Part shown: one piece after another, positions 52,092 through 61,503 of the stretch | Layout: each line of letters starts with the position of its first letter | How positions within the stretch are numbered: the first letter of the stretch is position 1 | Assembly (NCBI GenBank): GCA_037200045.1 | Contig: JBBCHM010000001.1 | Span: 1,674,001 to 1,738,000 of the forward strand | Length of the DNA stretch: 64,000 nt | Direction of reading: 5' to 3' | DNA from: Rhizomicrobium sp. | GTDB lineage: Bacteria > Pseudomonadota > Alphaproteobacteria > Micropepsales > Micropepsaceae | Position numbers and translations under genes: made by a program | Notes under the pieces: generated by a model | The model's database searches: none | Told to the model about the DNA's origin: nothing | The model's input: the letters and a program-made list of their open reading frames with translations, nothing else

Positions 52092-53573
52092 ATGATCTGG
52101 TCCGGGCCTTGCTACGACGCCGTGCGGAATAGCGCGGATCGGCTTGTGAGCACCATTGCAGCGAATGTCGTGACGAGTGGACAGCAAACGGCTGCCGCGG
52201 GCTCCGCCACGATCGGGCCGTCCGCCACGGACGATACGTTTGGCCCGATGCTCGACGAGGTCGTGCAGGGCGACAAGCCGGCGGGCGCCGATGCCGCCGC
52301 GCCGACGGACGCGAAGGACGCGAAGGCCGATCCTTCGACACCTGCCGCCGACAAGCCTTCGCCGGATGGCGATCCCACGGACGCGGCGACGGCTGCCCGT
52401 CATCAAGCGCCGGCGGATACATCGACGCCGGTCCCGGCGAAGCCGCGGCCCGCCCATGAGGCCTCGGACGACGACACGGCCGCGACGGCCGATCCGCAAA
52501 AGACCTCGGCCAAGACGGCTCGCGCTTCCCGCCGGCAGGCGGATGCCACCGATCCGAATCCGGCGCCGACCCCGCAACCGCCGACGACCGACAATTCGGC
52601 GGCGACGACGCAAGCCGCGACCGCGGCGGCACAGGCCACGCCGCAACCCGCCGCCGCCGCGCCGCAGGACGACGCCACCGACATCGCCGCCGCCGCGATG
52701 CAGCCGGTGGGCACGGTGGCCAAACCGGACAAGCCGGCCGACGCCGCCAAGCCGCAAGGCGGCAACACGAAGGCGCAGACCCGCCAGTCCGCCGCATCGG
52801 CGCTGGCCGATACCGGCAAGGCCCTCGGCCGCGTGTTCACCGATCAGAAGGCGACCGGCGCCACGCCGCCCGCCCATGGCGCGACCGATCCGTCCAAGCC
52901 CCCTGCGACGCAAGGCACCGATCCTTCCGCCGCGCCGGACGCCACCACGCAACCGTCTTCCGCCGATGCGTCGGCATCCGCGCCGCCGCAGCCCGGGACG
53001 CAAGCCGTTTCCCAGGCCGCCGGTCCGACGCCTGCACAGGTCGCACCGCCGCAGCCCGACTCGCTCGCCGCCGCGGCCGCGCCGTCGCAGCCGGCGCCGA
53101 CAGCCGCCAACGCCGCCGTCTCGGCGCAGCTCCAGGTCGGCCATCCGGCGGCGCCCGATATCGCGACGCTGGCCTTCAACATCGCGTCGAAATCCGACGG
53201 CGGCACGAAGCATTTCGACATCCGGCTCGACCCGGCCGAGCTCGGCCGCGTCGACGTGCACCTGACGGTGGACGATGCCGGCAAGGCGCAGGCCATGCTG
53301 TCGGTCGAGAAGCCGCAGACGCTCGAACTTCTCCAGAAGGACCAGCCGCAGCTCGAACGCGCGCTGAAGGATGCGGGCCTGGATCTGTCGCAGAACGGCC
53401 TGAACTTCTCGCTGAAGGGCCAGCAGCAGGGCGCCGGCAATGGCGGCAACGCCCCATCGCCGCGCGGCCGCATGCTGGCGGCGCGCGCCATCGCGGCGGT
53501 CGACAGCGCCGCATCCACCGTTTCCCTGGGCCTCGTGTCGTCAAGCGACACGCGGCTCGACATCCGAGTCTGA
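52092..53573 (+). CDS. fliK: Flagellar hook-length control protein
   Basis: A 493-residue protein. The long low-complexity N-terminal part rich in Ala, Pro, Asp and Thr (about 50-350) is the ruler segment. The conserved C-terminal Flg_hook domain reads HFDIRLDPAELGRVDVHLTV and continues to about LSQNGLNFSLKG. The start is uncertain (ATG 52092 or GTG 52146). The gene heads the fliK-flgD-flgE group, divergent from flgK. Confidence 0.88.
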   Translation: MIWSGPCYDAVRNSADRLVSTIAANVVTSGQQTAAAGSATIGPSATDDTFGPMLDEVVQGDKPAGADAAAPTDAKDAKADPSTPAADKPSPDGDPTDAATAARHQAPADTSTPVPAKPRPAHEASDDDTAATADPQKTSAKTARASRRQADATDPNPAPTPQPPTTDNSAATTQAATAAAQATPQPAAAAPQDDATDIAAAAMQPVGTVAKPDKPADAAKPQGGNTKAQTRQSAASALADTGKALGRVFTDQKATGATPPAHGATDPSKPPATQGTDPSAAPDATTQPSSADASASAPPQPGTQAVSQAAGPTPAQVAPPQPDSLAAAAAPSQPAPTAANAAVSAQLQVGHPAAPDIATLAFNIASKSDGGTKHFDIRLDPAELGRVDVHLTVDDAGKAQAMLSVEKPQTLELLQKDQPQLERALKDAGLDLSQNGLNFSLKGQQQGAGNGGNAPSPRGRMLAARAIAAVDSAASTVSLGLVSSSDTRLDIRV

Positions 53574-53583
53574 GGCAACCGCC

Positions 53584-54261
53584 ATGACGACCGCACCCAC
53601 CAGCACGACACCGCCCGGCACAACGCCGCCGACCTCGACGACGCCGCCGACGGCGCAGCAGCAGCTCGCGGGAAATTTCGACACCTTCCTGACGCTGCTC
53701 ACCACGCAGCTGCAGAACCAGGATCCGATGAGCCCGATGGACTCCAACCAGTTCACCCAGCAATTGGTCGAGTTCAGCCAGGTCGAGCAGCAGATCAACA
53801 CCAACGACAACCTCCAGACCCTGATCGGCCAGGGCTCGAGCCAGACCGGCGCCTATGCGGTGTCCTATCTCGGCAAGGCGGTGACGGTCTCGAACGGCCA
53901 GGCGCCGCTCGCCAGCGGCCAGGCAATCTGGGCCTATAACCTCGGCACGAGCGCGGCGAACACCCAGCTCAGCGTCACCGACGCCAACGGCAACGTGGTC
54001 TATACCGGCAAGGGCGAGACCGCGGCGGGCACCCACGCCTTCACCTGGAACGGCGAGAACACCAACGGCACCCAGCTGCCCGACGGCACCTACAAGCTGA
54101 GCGTCACCGCCACCGCGGCGGACGGCACCGCCGTCACCTCAACCGTAACCAGCACCGGCGTGGTGGGCGAGGTCGATATGACCGGCGCCTCGCCCGTGCT
54201 GATGGTCGGCCCGATGCCGGTGCAGCTCACCGACATCGCGGGCGTCCAGAGCCTCGATTGA
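53584..54261 (+). CDS. flgD: Flagellar hook assembly (cap) protein
   Basis: A 225-residue scaffold required for polymerising the hook. The conserved LAGNFDTFLTLLTTQLQNQD with PMSPMDSNQFTQQLVEFS is the N-terminal FlgD block. FTWNGENTNGTQLPDGTY is the FlgD Ig-like domain. ATG 53584 after GAGG. A Thr/Pro repeat (TSTTPPGTTPP) precedes the domain. Confidence 0.92.
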   Translation: MTTAPTSTTPPGTTPPTSTTPPTAQQQLAGNFDTFLTLLTTQLQNQDPMSPMDSNQFTQQLVEFSQVEQQINTNDNLQTLIGQGSSQTGAYAVSYLGKAVTVSNGQAPLASGQAIWAYNLGTSAANTQLSVTDANGNVVYTGKGETAAGTHAFTWNGENTNGTQLPDGTYKLSVTATAADGTAVTSTVTSTGVVGEVDMTGASPVLMVGPMPVQLTDIAGVQSLD

Positions 54262-54266
54262 AACCC

Positions 54267-54317
54267 GCGCCCGAGAAACGGGCGCCTGAAACGCTTAGCG
54301 CCGGCCGAAGCCGGCGC
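54267..54317 (+). terminator. Two hairpins between flgD and flgE
   Basis: GCGCCCG (54267-54273)/CGGGCGC (54279-54285), loop AGAAA; and GCGCCGGC (54298-54305)/GCCGGCGC (54310-54317), loop CGAA. No T-tract, so probably RNA stabilisers that set relative levels of flgD and the very abundant flgE. Confidence 0.5.
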
Positions 54318-54340
54318 ATGGCGGAAGGAAAGCGAACCCC

Positions 54341-55663
54341 ATGAGTTTGTATGGCGCAATGATGATCGGCGTCGCGGGCCTTGGCGCCAACAGCCAGGCC
54401 CTCAGCGTCGCCTCCTCCAACATCGCGAACGTCAACACCGTCGGCTACAAGACCAGCGACAGCGCGTTCTCGACCCTGCTGGCGTCCAGCGCCGGCTCGG
54501 GCAGCGATGCCTCGGCCAGCGTGATCTCCCACACGATCCAGAACGTCACCGCGCAGGGCGGCATCAATTCGACCGAGTCGAACACCGACCTGGCGCTTTC
54601 GGGCAACGGCTTCTTCGTCGTCAGCCCGACGTCGAGCGGCGGCTCGGGCGCGAGCCAGTCCTATCTCTACACCCGCGCCGGCTCGTTCCTGCCCGATTCC
54701 GCCGGCAATCTGCAGAACGCCGCCGGACTCTACCTGATGGGCTGGCCGCTCGACGGCAACGGCAATGTGCCGACCGACCGCAACGACCTGACCAACATCA
54801 ACCTGAACGACCTGTCGGGCAAGGCGGAAGCGACCACCAAGCTTTCGTTCAAGGCCAATCTGCAATCGAGCACGACGATCACCTCGCCCTATACCGCGGG
54901 CAACATGGCGTCCGGCGCCGTCACGCCGGATTTCCAGCGCACCATCAACATCTATGACAGCCAGGGCGGCACGCAGCCCTTGCAGATCTCCTACGTCAAG
55001 ACCGCGGCCAACACCTGGTCCTATGAGGTGACCTATCAGGGCGCGGGCGCGAATATCGGCAGCCCGACCAACAACCTGCTCGCCTCGGGCACGATGAGCT
55101 TCAACGCGGACGGCACGCTGAAGACGGCGAACACGGCATCCGCCACGCCGACCGGATCGATCAACGTCGCCATTCCCTGGGCGGCGGCGTCGGGCCTCAA
55201 CCCGCAGACGATCTCCCTCGACATGGGAACGCCGGGCAATTCCGACGGCGTGACGCAGTTCGACAACCCCTCCGCGCTGGTGTCGTCCTCGGTCGACGGC
55301 TCGCTGTTCGGCGCGGTGTCGAGCGTCTCGGTGGACGCCGACGGCTTCGTGTCGGCGCATTTCTCGAACGGCCTGACGCAGAAGGTGTTCAAGCTGCCGG
55401 TCGCCACCTTCGCCAATCCCGACGGATTGCAGGCGGTGGACGGCAACGCCTATGCCGCGTCCAATGCGAGCGGCGCGCCGACGATCGGCGAGGCCTCTCT
55501 CGGCGGCGCCGGAACCATCCAGTCCAAGGCGCTGGAAGGCTCCACCGTCGACCTCGCCTCCGAGTTCACCAACCTGATCACGACGCAACGCGCCTATTCG
55601 GCGTCGGCCCGTATCATCACCACGGCCGATCAAATGCTGCAGACGCTGGAACAAATCCAGTAA
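54341..55663 (+). CDS. flgE: Flagellar hook protein
   Basis: A 440-residue hook subunit. N-terminal MSLYGAMMIGVAGLGANSQA followed by SNIANVNTVGYK is the rod/hook signature. The C-terminal SEFTNLITTQRAYSASARII closes the coiled-coil. Strong GGAAGG before ATG 54341. Confidence 0.93.
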   Translation: MSLYGAMMIGVAGLGANSQALSVASSNIANVNTVGYKTSDSAFSTLLASSAGSGSDASASVISHTIQNVTAQGGINSTESNTDLALSGNGFFVVSPTSSGGSGASQSYLYTRAGSFLPDSAGNLQNAAGLYLMGWPLDGNGNVPTDRNDLTNINLNDLSGKAEATTKLSFKANLQSSTTITSPYTAGNMASGAVTPDFQRTINIYDSQGGTQPLQISYVKTAANTWSYEVTYQGAGANIGSPTNNLLASGTMSFNADGTLKTANTASATPTGSINVAIPWAAASGLNPQTISLDMGTPGNSDGVTQFDNPSALVSSSVDGSLFGAVSSVSVDADGFVSAHFSNGLTQKVFKLPVATFANPDGLQAVDGNAYAASNASGAPTIGEASLGGAGTIQSKALEGSTVDLASEFTNLITTQRAYSASARIITTADQMLQTLEQIQ

Positions 55664-55680
55664 CGCAGTCGCGGAAACAT

Positions 55681-55707
55681 CGGCGCCCGCCGCGGTCGCG
55701 GGCGCCG
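55681..55707 (+). terminator. Hairpin after flgE
   Basis: A 10-bp perfect stem, CGGCGCCCGC with GCGGGCGCCG, and 7-base loop, 17 bases after the flgE stop. No T-tract. Probably the end of the hook operon, although termination is not assured. Confidence 0.5.
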
Positions 55708-55833
55708 GAAGTTCCCAATTCGCTAAAGTTCGAAGAGCAATCGTACGACTTCATTTACCACGCCCCTTGGCAAAATCTTAGAAGCCACACGGGTAGATTG
55801 CGCGAGGGTAATGAAGTTGGGAGACCAGAAAAC

Positions 55834-56109
55834 ATGGTCGAAGATAGAAAAGGACGCGTGAGCTACGTTATCGGGCCGGATGGCAGCCCGCTGACGCTCG
55901 CCGACCTTCCGCCGCCGGGAACGCGCCGCTGGGTCATCCGCCGCAAGGCCGAAGTCGTCGCCGCGGTGCGCGGCGGCCTGCTCAGCCTGGACGACGCCTG
56001 CAAGCGCTATACGCTGACGGTCGAGGAATTCCTCGCCTGGCAGCGCGCGATCGATCGCTTCGGCATGCCGGGCCTGCGCGCCACGCGTGTACAGCAATAC
56101 AGGAACTAA
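55834..56109 (+). CDS. sciP: CtrA inhibitor SciP (DUF1153)
   Basis: A 91-residue protein. VSYVIGPDGSPLTLADLPPP then RRWVIRRKAEVVAAVRGGLL and YTLTVEEFLAWQRAID are near-invariant in SciP. SciP binds CtrA (and DNA) to block CtrA-activated transcription in the G1 phase of Caulobacter. ATG 55834 matches the family start. Its place between the hook genes and fliF follows Caulobacter synteny. Confidence 0.93.
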   Translation: MVEDRKGRVSYVIGPDGSPLTLADLPPPGTRRWVIRRKAEVVAAVRGGLLSLDDACKRYTLTVEEFLAWQRAIDRFGMPGLRATRVQQYRN

Positions 56110-56212
56110 CGGGCGGCACGTCGCGAGGGCGAGCAGGGAGCGCGGGACGAAAAGGTTAGCAAATCGCTACGCGTCCTTCGCCGCCCGCCATCCGCTTTGA
56201 CGCAGTTCCTCG

Positions 56213-56227
56213 TTAAGCACGGCTTTA
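56213..56227 (+). promoter_or_regulatory. CtrA-like box upstream of fliF
   Basis: TTAA (56213-56216), 7 bases, TTTA (56224-56227), continuing CCAT. One mismatch from the TTAA-N7-TTAA consensus and 74 bases before the fliF start. The Caulobacter fliF operon is CtrA-controlled, so the position is as expected. Confidence 0.55.
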
Positions 56228-56300
56228 CCATCCGCACGGCAATGTTTGCCTAGCACGGCGCGGGGCCCCTTCGGCTTCGCGTTCGAGAGCGGAGGGCACT

Positions 56301-57935
56301 TTGCCGGAATTCGTCAAAGCGATCGGTGCGGCGCGGTTCGGCGTCATGGCGGGAGTCGCCGCGGCGTTGACCGCGTTCTTCCTTTATGTCGCAGGCGCGC
56401 TGACCGAGCCGCCCAAGTCGATCCTGTTCTCCGGGCTGGAGCCGCGCGACGCCGCGGCCGTCACCGCCAAACTCGACTCGCTGAACGTCAAATACGAGGC
56501 CAAGGGCGACGGCGGCACGATCCTGGTTCCCGCCGACGACGTGACCAAGCTGCGCATGACGCTGGCCTCCGACAACCTGCCGGCGGCGGGCGTCGGCTAT
56601 GAGATCTTCGACAAGTCGGACGCCTTCGGCGCCACCGCCTTCGTGCAGAACATCAACCGGTTGCGCGCGCTCGAGGGCGAGCTGGCGCGTTCCATCCAGA
56701 CCATCGACGGCGTCGATGGCGTGCGTGTGCACCTCGTCATCCCGGAGAAGGAGATATTTTCCCACGACGACCAGTCGCCGACCGCCTCGGTCGTGCTCAA
56801 GACGCGCGGCGTGATGGCGCGCGGCCAGGTCCTGGCGGTGCAGCATCTCGTGGCGGCCGCGGTCGCCGGACTGACGCCGGAGCGCGTCGCGGTGGTCGAC
56901 GACAAGGGCGACCTGCTCGCCGGCGGCGACGATAAGACCGGACCCAACGCGGCCTCGATCGGCGAAGCCACCGAGACCAGCGATTTCGAGGATCGGCTGC
57001 GCAACCGCGTCGAATCCATCGTCGCCTCCGTGGTCGGGGCCGGCCATGTCCGCGTGCAGGTCACCGCCGACATGTCCTACACCCATACCTCGACGACCAG
57101 CGAGCATTACGATCCGGACAGCAAGGTCGTCCGCTCGACCCAGACGACGGAGGCCAACGATACCGATCCCGGCGGCAATGGCGCGGCTCCGGTCTCGGTC
57201 GGCAGCGCGCTGCCCGGTGCCGCGGCCCCGCCGCCGGCCGACGGCACGAAATCCGGCTCCTCGCACACCGAGGAAACGACGAATTACGAGATCAACAAGG
57301 ACATCACGACCTCCACCGTCGACGGCGGCGCGATCAAGCGGCTCTCGGTCGCGGTCGTGGTCGACGGCACGCCGGGCACCGGCGGCGCCTACAAGCCGCG
57401 CACCGCGGCCGAGATGAAGCAGATTTCCGACCTGGTGAAATCGGCGATCGGGTTCGATCCCAAGCGCGGCGACATCGTGCAGGTCGACAACATGGCGTTC
57501 GCGCGGATGGATGTCGGCGACGGCACGCCGCCGCCCACCCCGTTGCTCGGCCTCGACGGCCAGGACTGGTTCAAGATCATCGAAGTGGCGATCCTGTCGC
57601 TGACCGCGCTGCTGATCGGCTTCTTCGTGGCGCGGCCGCTGATCGCGCGGATGTTCGCGCCGGTCGCGCTGACCACCGTGACGACGCAAGGCTCCGTCGT
57701 CGCCGGCGCCCTGCCCGCGCCGGCCGGCGGCGCCGCGCCCGCGCCCGCCAACCCGCAGCTCGACGCCAGCGGCCAGCCGCTCGCGATCGCCACATCGCAG
57801 CGCTCCTCCATCGACATCGCCCAGTTCGAGGGTCAGGTGCGCGATTCCTCCATCAAGAAGGTCGGCGAAGTCGTCAGCGCACATCCCGAGGAAGCGCTGG
57901 CGATCATCCGCACCTGGCTCCACGAACCGGCATAA
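56301..57935 (+). CDS. fliF: Flagellar MS-ring protein
   Basis: A 544-residue basal-body ring subunit. First membrane helix about 14-34, the YscJ/FliF domain (LFSGLEPRDAAAVTAKLDSL, IPEKEIFSHDDQSPTASVVL), a disordered Asn/Gly/Pro segment, a second helix about 430-452, and a C-terminal FliG-binding tail (VGEVVSAHPEEALAIIRTWL). Start codon TTG 56301, supported by GGAGG 8 bases upstream. First gene of fliF-fliG-fliH-fliN-flbD. Confidence 0.93.
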   Translation: MPEFVKAIGAARFGVMAGVAAALTAFFLYVAGALTEPPKSILFSGLEPRDAAAVTAKLDSLNVKYEAKGDGGTILVPADDVTKLRMTLASDNLPAAGVGYEIFDKSDAFGATAFVQNINRLRALEGELARSIQTIDGVDGVRVHLVIPEKEIFSHDDQSPTASVVLKTRGVMARGQVLAVQHLVAAAVAGLTPERVAVVDDKGDLLAGGDDKTGPNAASIGEATETSDFEDRLRNRVESIVASVVGAGHVRVQVTADMSYTHTSTTSEHYDPDSKVVRSTQTTEANDTDPGGNGAAPVSVGSALPGAAAPPPADGTKSGSSHTEETTNYEINKDITTSTVDGGAIKRLSVAVVVDGTPGTGGAYKPRTAAEMKQISDLVKSAIGFDPKRGDIVQVDNMAFARMDVGDGTPPPTPLLGLDGQDWFKIIEVAILSLTALLIGFFVARPLIARMFAPVALTTVTTQGSVVAGALPAPAGGAAPAPANPQLDASGQPLAIATSQRSSIDIAQFEGQVRDSSIKKVGEVVSAHPEEALAIIRTWLHEPA

Positions 57936-57941
57936 GAGACC

Positions 57942-58976
57942 ATGGCACCCCGCAGCAAAACCGCCGCCAAGGACGACGTCCGCCAGCTCACCGGCGCCGA
58001 GCGCTCGGCCATCATCATGCTGTCGCTCGGCGAGGAGCATAGCCAGCGGCTCTGGCAGCTGATGGACGAGGACGAGGTCAAGGAAGTGTCCCAGGTCATG
58101 TCGACCCTGGGCTCGGTCAGCTCCAACCTGGTCGAGAAGCTGCTGGTCGATTTCGTGTCGCAGATGTCGGGCACCGGCTCGCTGATGGGCTCTTACGAGT
58201 CCACCGAGCGCCTCCTCTCGCGCATGATGCCGGAGGATAAAGTCTCCCAGATCATGGAGGAAATCCGCGGTCCCGCCGGCCGCACCATGTGGGACAAGCT
58301 CGCCAATGTGAACGAGACGGTGCTGGCGAACTACCTGAAGAACGAATATCCGCAGACCGTTTCGGTGGTGCTGTCCAAGATCAAGCCGGAGCATGCCGCC
58401 CGCGTGCTGGGCTCGCTGCCCGAGGAATTCGCGCTCGAAGTCGTGCAGCGCATGCTGCGCATGGAATCGGTGCCCAAGGAGATCCTCGACAAGGTCGAGC
58501 AGACCCTGCGCATCGAGTTCATGTCCAACCTCGCCCGCACCGCCAAGCGCGACGCGCACGAGCACATGGCGGAAATCTTCAACAATTTCGACCGCCAGAC
58601 CGAAAGCCGCTTCGTCACCGCGCTGGAAGAGCGCAGCCGCGATTCCGCCGAGCGCATCAAGGCCTTGATGTTCACCTTCGAGGATCTGGGCAAGCTCGAT
58701 CCGGGCTCGATCCAGACGCTGCTGCGCCATGTCGAGAAGGACAAGCTCGGCCTCGCGCTCAAGGGTTCGACCGACACGCTGCGCGACGTGTTCTTCTCCA
58801 ACATGAGCGAGCGCGCCGGAAAAATCCTCCGCGAGGACATGGAGGCGATGGGCCCGGTGCGGCTGAAGGACGTCGACGAGGCGCAGATGCGCATGGTCAA
58901 CGTCGCCAAGGACCTCGCCAACAAGGGCGAGATCATGATCGCCAACGGCAACGCCGAAGACGAGCTGGTGTACTGA
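57942..58976 (+). CDS. fliG: Flagellar motor switch protein FliG
   Basis: A 344-residue rotor protein. [20 protein letters not shown] starts the FliF-binding domain, and the middle has [20 protein letters not shown]. The C-terminal torque helix region [20 protein letters not shown] carries the charged residues that face the stator. Begins 6 bases after fliF. Confidence 0.94.
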   Translation: MAPRSKTAAKDDVRQLTGAERSAIIMLSLGEEHSQRLWQLMDEDEVKEVSQVMSTLGSVSSNLVEKLLVDFVSQMSGTGSLMGSYESTERLLSRMMPEDKVSQIMEEIRGPAGRTMWDKLANVNETVLANYLKNEYPQTVSVVLSKIKPEHAARVLGSLPEEFALEVVQRMLRMESVPKEILDKVEQTLRIEFMSNLARTAKRDAHEHMAEIFNNFDRQTESRFVTALEERSRDSAERIKALMFTFEDLGKLDPGSIQTLLRHVEKDKLGLALKGSTDTLRDVFFSNMSERAGKILREDMEAMGPVRLKDVDEAQMRMVNVAKDLANKGEIMIANGNAEDELVY

Positions 58977-59593
58977 TGACCGCCGCCAAATACACCTTCG
59001 ACATCGAGTTCCGGCCCGAGGGCGACCTCGTCTCCAACGCCGCACGGGCGCGCCAGAAGCGCGCCTATACGATGGACGAGATCGACCAGCTCTCGGCCCG
59101 CGCGCGCGAGCAGGGCATGAAGGCCGGCCAGGTGCGCGCCGCCGAAGCCCAAACGCAGGAAGTGGCCAAGCTGGTCGAGGCGCTGAAGGCCGTCGTGACG
59201 CGCTCGGCCAAAGCGACCGACGAGGTGCGCGAGGAAGCCTCGATGCTGGCGCTCGCCGCGGCGCGCAAGCTGGCCGGCGCGGCGGTCGATGCGCTGCCGA
59301 CGGCCGATGTCGAGGAGGTGCTGCGCCATGCCCTGCACCAGGCGCTGGGCGAACCGCGCATCGTGCTGCACGCCAGCCCCGCCGTCGCCGAGCTGTTGCG
59401 GCCGAGGCTTGCCGAGATCGCGCATGAGGAAGGCTTCGAGGGCCGCGTCGTCGTCAGCGGCGAGGCGGCCATGGGCTCGGCCGATTGCCGCATCGAATGG
59501 CGCGGCGGCGGCGCCGAACGTTCCGCCCAGCAAATCGAGAGCGCGATCGGCGAACTGATCGCGCGGCGTTTTTCACATCCGTCGGAGGAATAG
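58976..59593 (+). CDS. fliH: Flagellar assembly protein FliH (FlbE-like)
   Basis: A 205-residue partner of the export ATPase. Low primary similarity is normal. The central coil (LVEALKAVVTRSAKATDEVR) and C-terminal EEVLRHALHQALGEPRIVLHASP match FliH/FlbE. Start overlaps the fliG stop by one base (TGATG). Position between fliG and fliN equals that of flbE in Caulobacter. Confidence 0.85.
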   Translation: MTAAKYTFDIEFRPEGDLVSNAARARQKRAYTMDEIDQLSARAREQGMKAGQVRAAEAQTQEVAKLVEALKAVVTRSAKATDEVREEASMLALAAARKLAGAAVDALPTADVEEVLRHALHQALGEPRIVLHASPAVAELLRPRLAEIAHEEGFEGRVVVSGEAAMGSADCRIEWRGGGAERSAQQIESAIGELIARRFSHPSEE

Positions 59594-59596
59594 ACC

Positions 59597-59953
59597 ATGG
59601 CAGCCAGCGACAATGTCGATCTGCCCGATCTGGGCCATGACGCGCCGGGCGCGTCGCCCGCGCTCCTGACCACGGACGCCTCGCAGGAGGCCGACATCAA
59701 GCGCACCGCCCAGGACCTGGAAGCGGTGTTCGACGTGCCGGTCACGGTCTCGGCCGTGCTCGGCAAGTCCGCGATGGAGGTCAGCCAGCTTTTGAAGCTC
59801 GGCAAGGGCACGATCGTCGAGCTCGACCGCAAGGTTGGCGAGGCGATCGACATCTATGTCAACGACCGGCTGGTCGCGCGCGGCGAGGTCGTGCTCGTCG
59901 AGGACCGCCTGGGCGTCACCATGACGGAAATCATCAAAGCCGGCCAGTCGTAA
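59597..59953 (+). CDS. fliN: Flagellar motor switch protein FliN
   Basis: A 118-residue C-ring protein. VFDVPVTVSAVLGKSAMEVS followed by LLKLGKGTIVELDRKVGEAI and VNDRLVARGEVVLVEDRLGV is the SpoA/FliN domain. Normal length. Confidence 0.94.
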   Translation: MAASDNVDLPDLGHDAPGASPALLTTDASQEADIKRTAQDLEAVFDVPVTVSAVLGKSAMEVSQLLKLGKGTIVELDRKVGEAIDIYVNDRLVARGEVVLVEDRLGVTMTEIIKAGQS

Positions 59954-59973
59954 GCGGCGGAAGGAAGAGTGCC

Positions 59974-61350
59974 ATGAGACTACTCATCGTCGGACAGCTC
60001 CAGGGCCAGCTCACCACCGCGACCAAGATCGCGATGGACCGCGGCGCCAAGGTGACCCACGCTATCGACATCGAACAGGCGCTGGCGAGCCTGCGCGGCG
60101 GCAAGGGCGCCGACCTCGTGCTCTGCGACGTCAAATGCGACATCGGCCAATTGGTGCGCGGGCTCTCCACCGAGCGCATCTGCACCCCGGTCGTGGCCTG
60201 CGGCATCGGCACGGATGCGAGGAGCGCGGTCGACGCGATCCGCGCCGGCGCCAAGGAATACCTGCCGCTGCCGCCCGATCCGGAGCTGATCGCCGCCGTG
60301 CTGGCCGCCGTCGCCGACGAAAGCCATCAGATGATCTTCGAGGATCCCGCGATGGAAGCGGTGATCTCGCTGGCCGACCAGGTGGCGCCGAGCGAAGCCT
60401 CGATCCTGATCACCGGCGAGAGCGGCACCGGCAAGGAGGTGATGGCGCGCTATATCCATCGCAAGTCGCAGCGCGCCGACAAGGCGTTCATCTCGGTCAA
60501 CTGCGCCGCGATCCCCGAGAACCTGCTGGAAAGCGAATTGTTCGGCCATGAGAAGGGCGCCTTCACCGGCGCCATCGCCCGGCGCATCGGCAAGTTCGAA
60601 GAGGCCAATGGCGGCACGCTGCTGCTGGACGAAATCAGCGAGATGGACGCGCGGCTGCAGGCCAAGCTGCTGCGCGCCATCCAGGAGCGCGAGATCGACC
60701 GCGTCGGCGGCACCAAGCCGGTCAAGGTCGACATCCGCATCATCGCGACCTCCAACCGCGACCTCGCCGAGGCGGTGAAGCACGGGCTGTTCCGCGAGGA
60801 CCTGCTCTATCGGTTGAACGTCGTGAACCTGCGGCTGCCCGCCTTGCGCGAGCGCCCCAAGGACATCCAGGCGCTGGCGCGGCATTTCGCGCACAAATAC
60901 GCCCAGGCCAACGGCGTGGCTTATCGCGCTATCGCGCCCGTGACGGAGAGGCTGTTGGCCGGCCATCCCTGGCGCGGCAATGTCCGCGAGCTGGAGAACA
61001 CCATCCATCGCGCCGTGCTTCTGGCGAGCGGGCCGGACATCCAGCCCGAGGCGATCCGCCTGCCGGACGGCACGCAGGTCGGCAACCGGGTGACGAGCGA
61101 TCTTCCCGCGCCGGTGCAGGCCGCGGTGAACAACGCGGTGGCGGTGACGCGCGGCCTCGTCGGGCGCACCGTCGCCGATGTCGAGCGCGATCTGATCCTG
61201 GACACGCTGGACCACTGCCTGGGCAACCGCACCCATGCGGCGAATATTCTGGGCATCTCGATCCGCACGCTGCGCAACAAGCTGCGGGAATATTCGCAGT
61301 CGGGCCTGGCGATCCCCAACCACGGCGAACAGCGCGTGGCGGCGGGATGA
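59974..61350 (+). CDS. flbD: Sigma54-dependent flagellar regulator FlbD
   Basis: A 458-residue activator. An N-terminal receiver-like domain (1-115) has [11 protein letters not shown] at the phospho-acceptor place. The AAA+ domain has Walker A GESGTGKE (148-155), GAFTGA (195-200) and GGTLLLDE (213-220). The C-terminal Fis-type helix-turn-helix is [20 protein letters not shown]. In Caulobacter FlbD activates hook and filament genes and represses fliF. The receiver domain is not the conventional DD/K type. Confidence 0.93.
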   Translation: MRLLIVGQLQGQLTTATKIAMDRGAKVTHAIDIEQALASLRGGKGADLVLCDVKCDIGQLVRGLSTERICTPVVACGIGTDARSAVDAIRAGAKEYLPLPPDPELIAAVLAAVADESHQMIFEDPAMEAVISLADQVAPSEASILITGESGTGKEVMARYIHRKSQRADKAFISVNCAAIPENLLESELFGHEKGAFTGAIARRIGKFEEANGGTLLLDEISEMDARLQAKLLRAIQEREIDRVGGTKPVKVDIRIIATSNRDLAEAVKHGLFREDLLYRLNVVNLRLPALRERPKDIQALARHFAHKYAQANGVAYRAIAPVTERLLAGHPWRGNVRELENTIHRAVLLASGPDIQPEAIRLPDGTQVGNRVTSDLPAPVQAAVNNAVAVTRGLVGRTVADVERDLILDTLDHCLGNRTHAANILGISIRTLRNKLREYSQSGLAIPNHGEQRVAAG

Positions 61351-61362
61351 ACATGAAAATCA

Positions 61363-61482
61363 CTGTCATCCCCGGCCGAGCGAAGCGAGGGGAAGGGGAC
61401 CCAGGCGTCGCCACCGCTCCGGTGTTCGACGCCTGGGTCCCCTTCCCTCGCCGTGCTTCGCACGGCTCGCCGGGGATGACAG
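61363..61482. repeat. 120-bp palindromic repeat between flbD and flhA
   Basis: Outer arms CTGTCATCCCCGG (61363-61375) and CCGGGGATGACAG (61470-61482). Inner arms GGGGACCCAGGCGTCG and CGACGCCTGGGTCCCC surround a 16-base centre. A short secondary hairpin (CCGTGCTTCGCACGG) sits in the right half. A repeat family of this general form is scattered in alphaproteobacterial genomes. Confidence 0.8.
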
Positions 61483-61503
61483 CTTTGCTTGCGGAGAGAG
61501 TCG

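Noticed and set aside
52092..53573. Fusion or frameshift in fliK because of the long low-complexity segment
   Set aside because: Low complexity and length variation are normal for FliK rulers, and the C-terminal domain is in frame.
56230..56260. Sigma54 promoter before fliF (GGCAATGTTTGC)
   Set aside because: GG and GC are only 8 bases apart instead of 10. A CtrA-like box is a better explanation.
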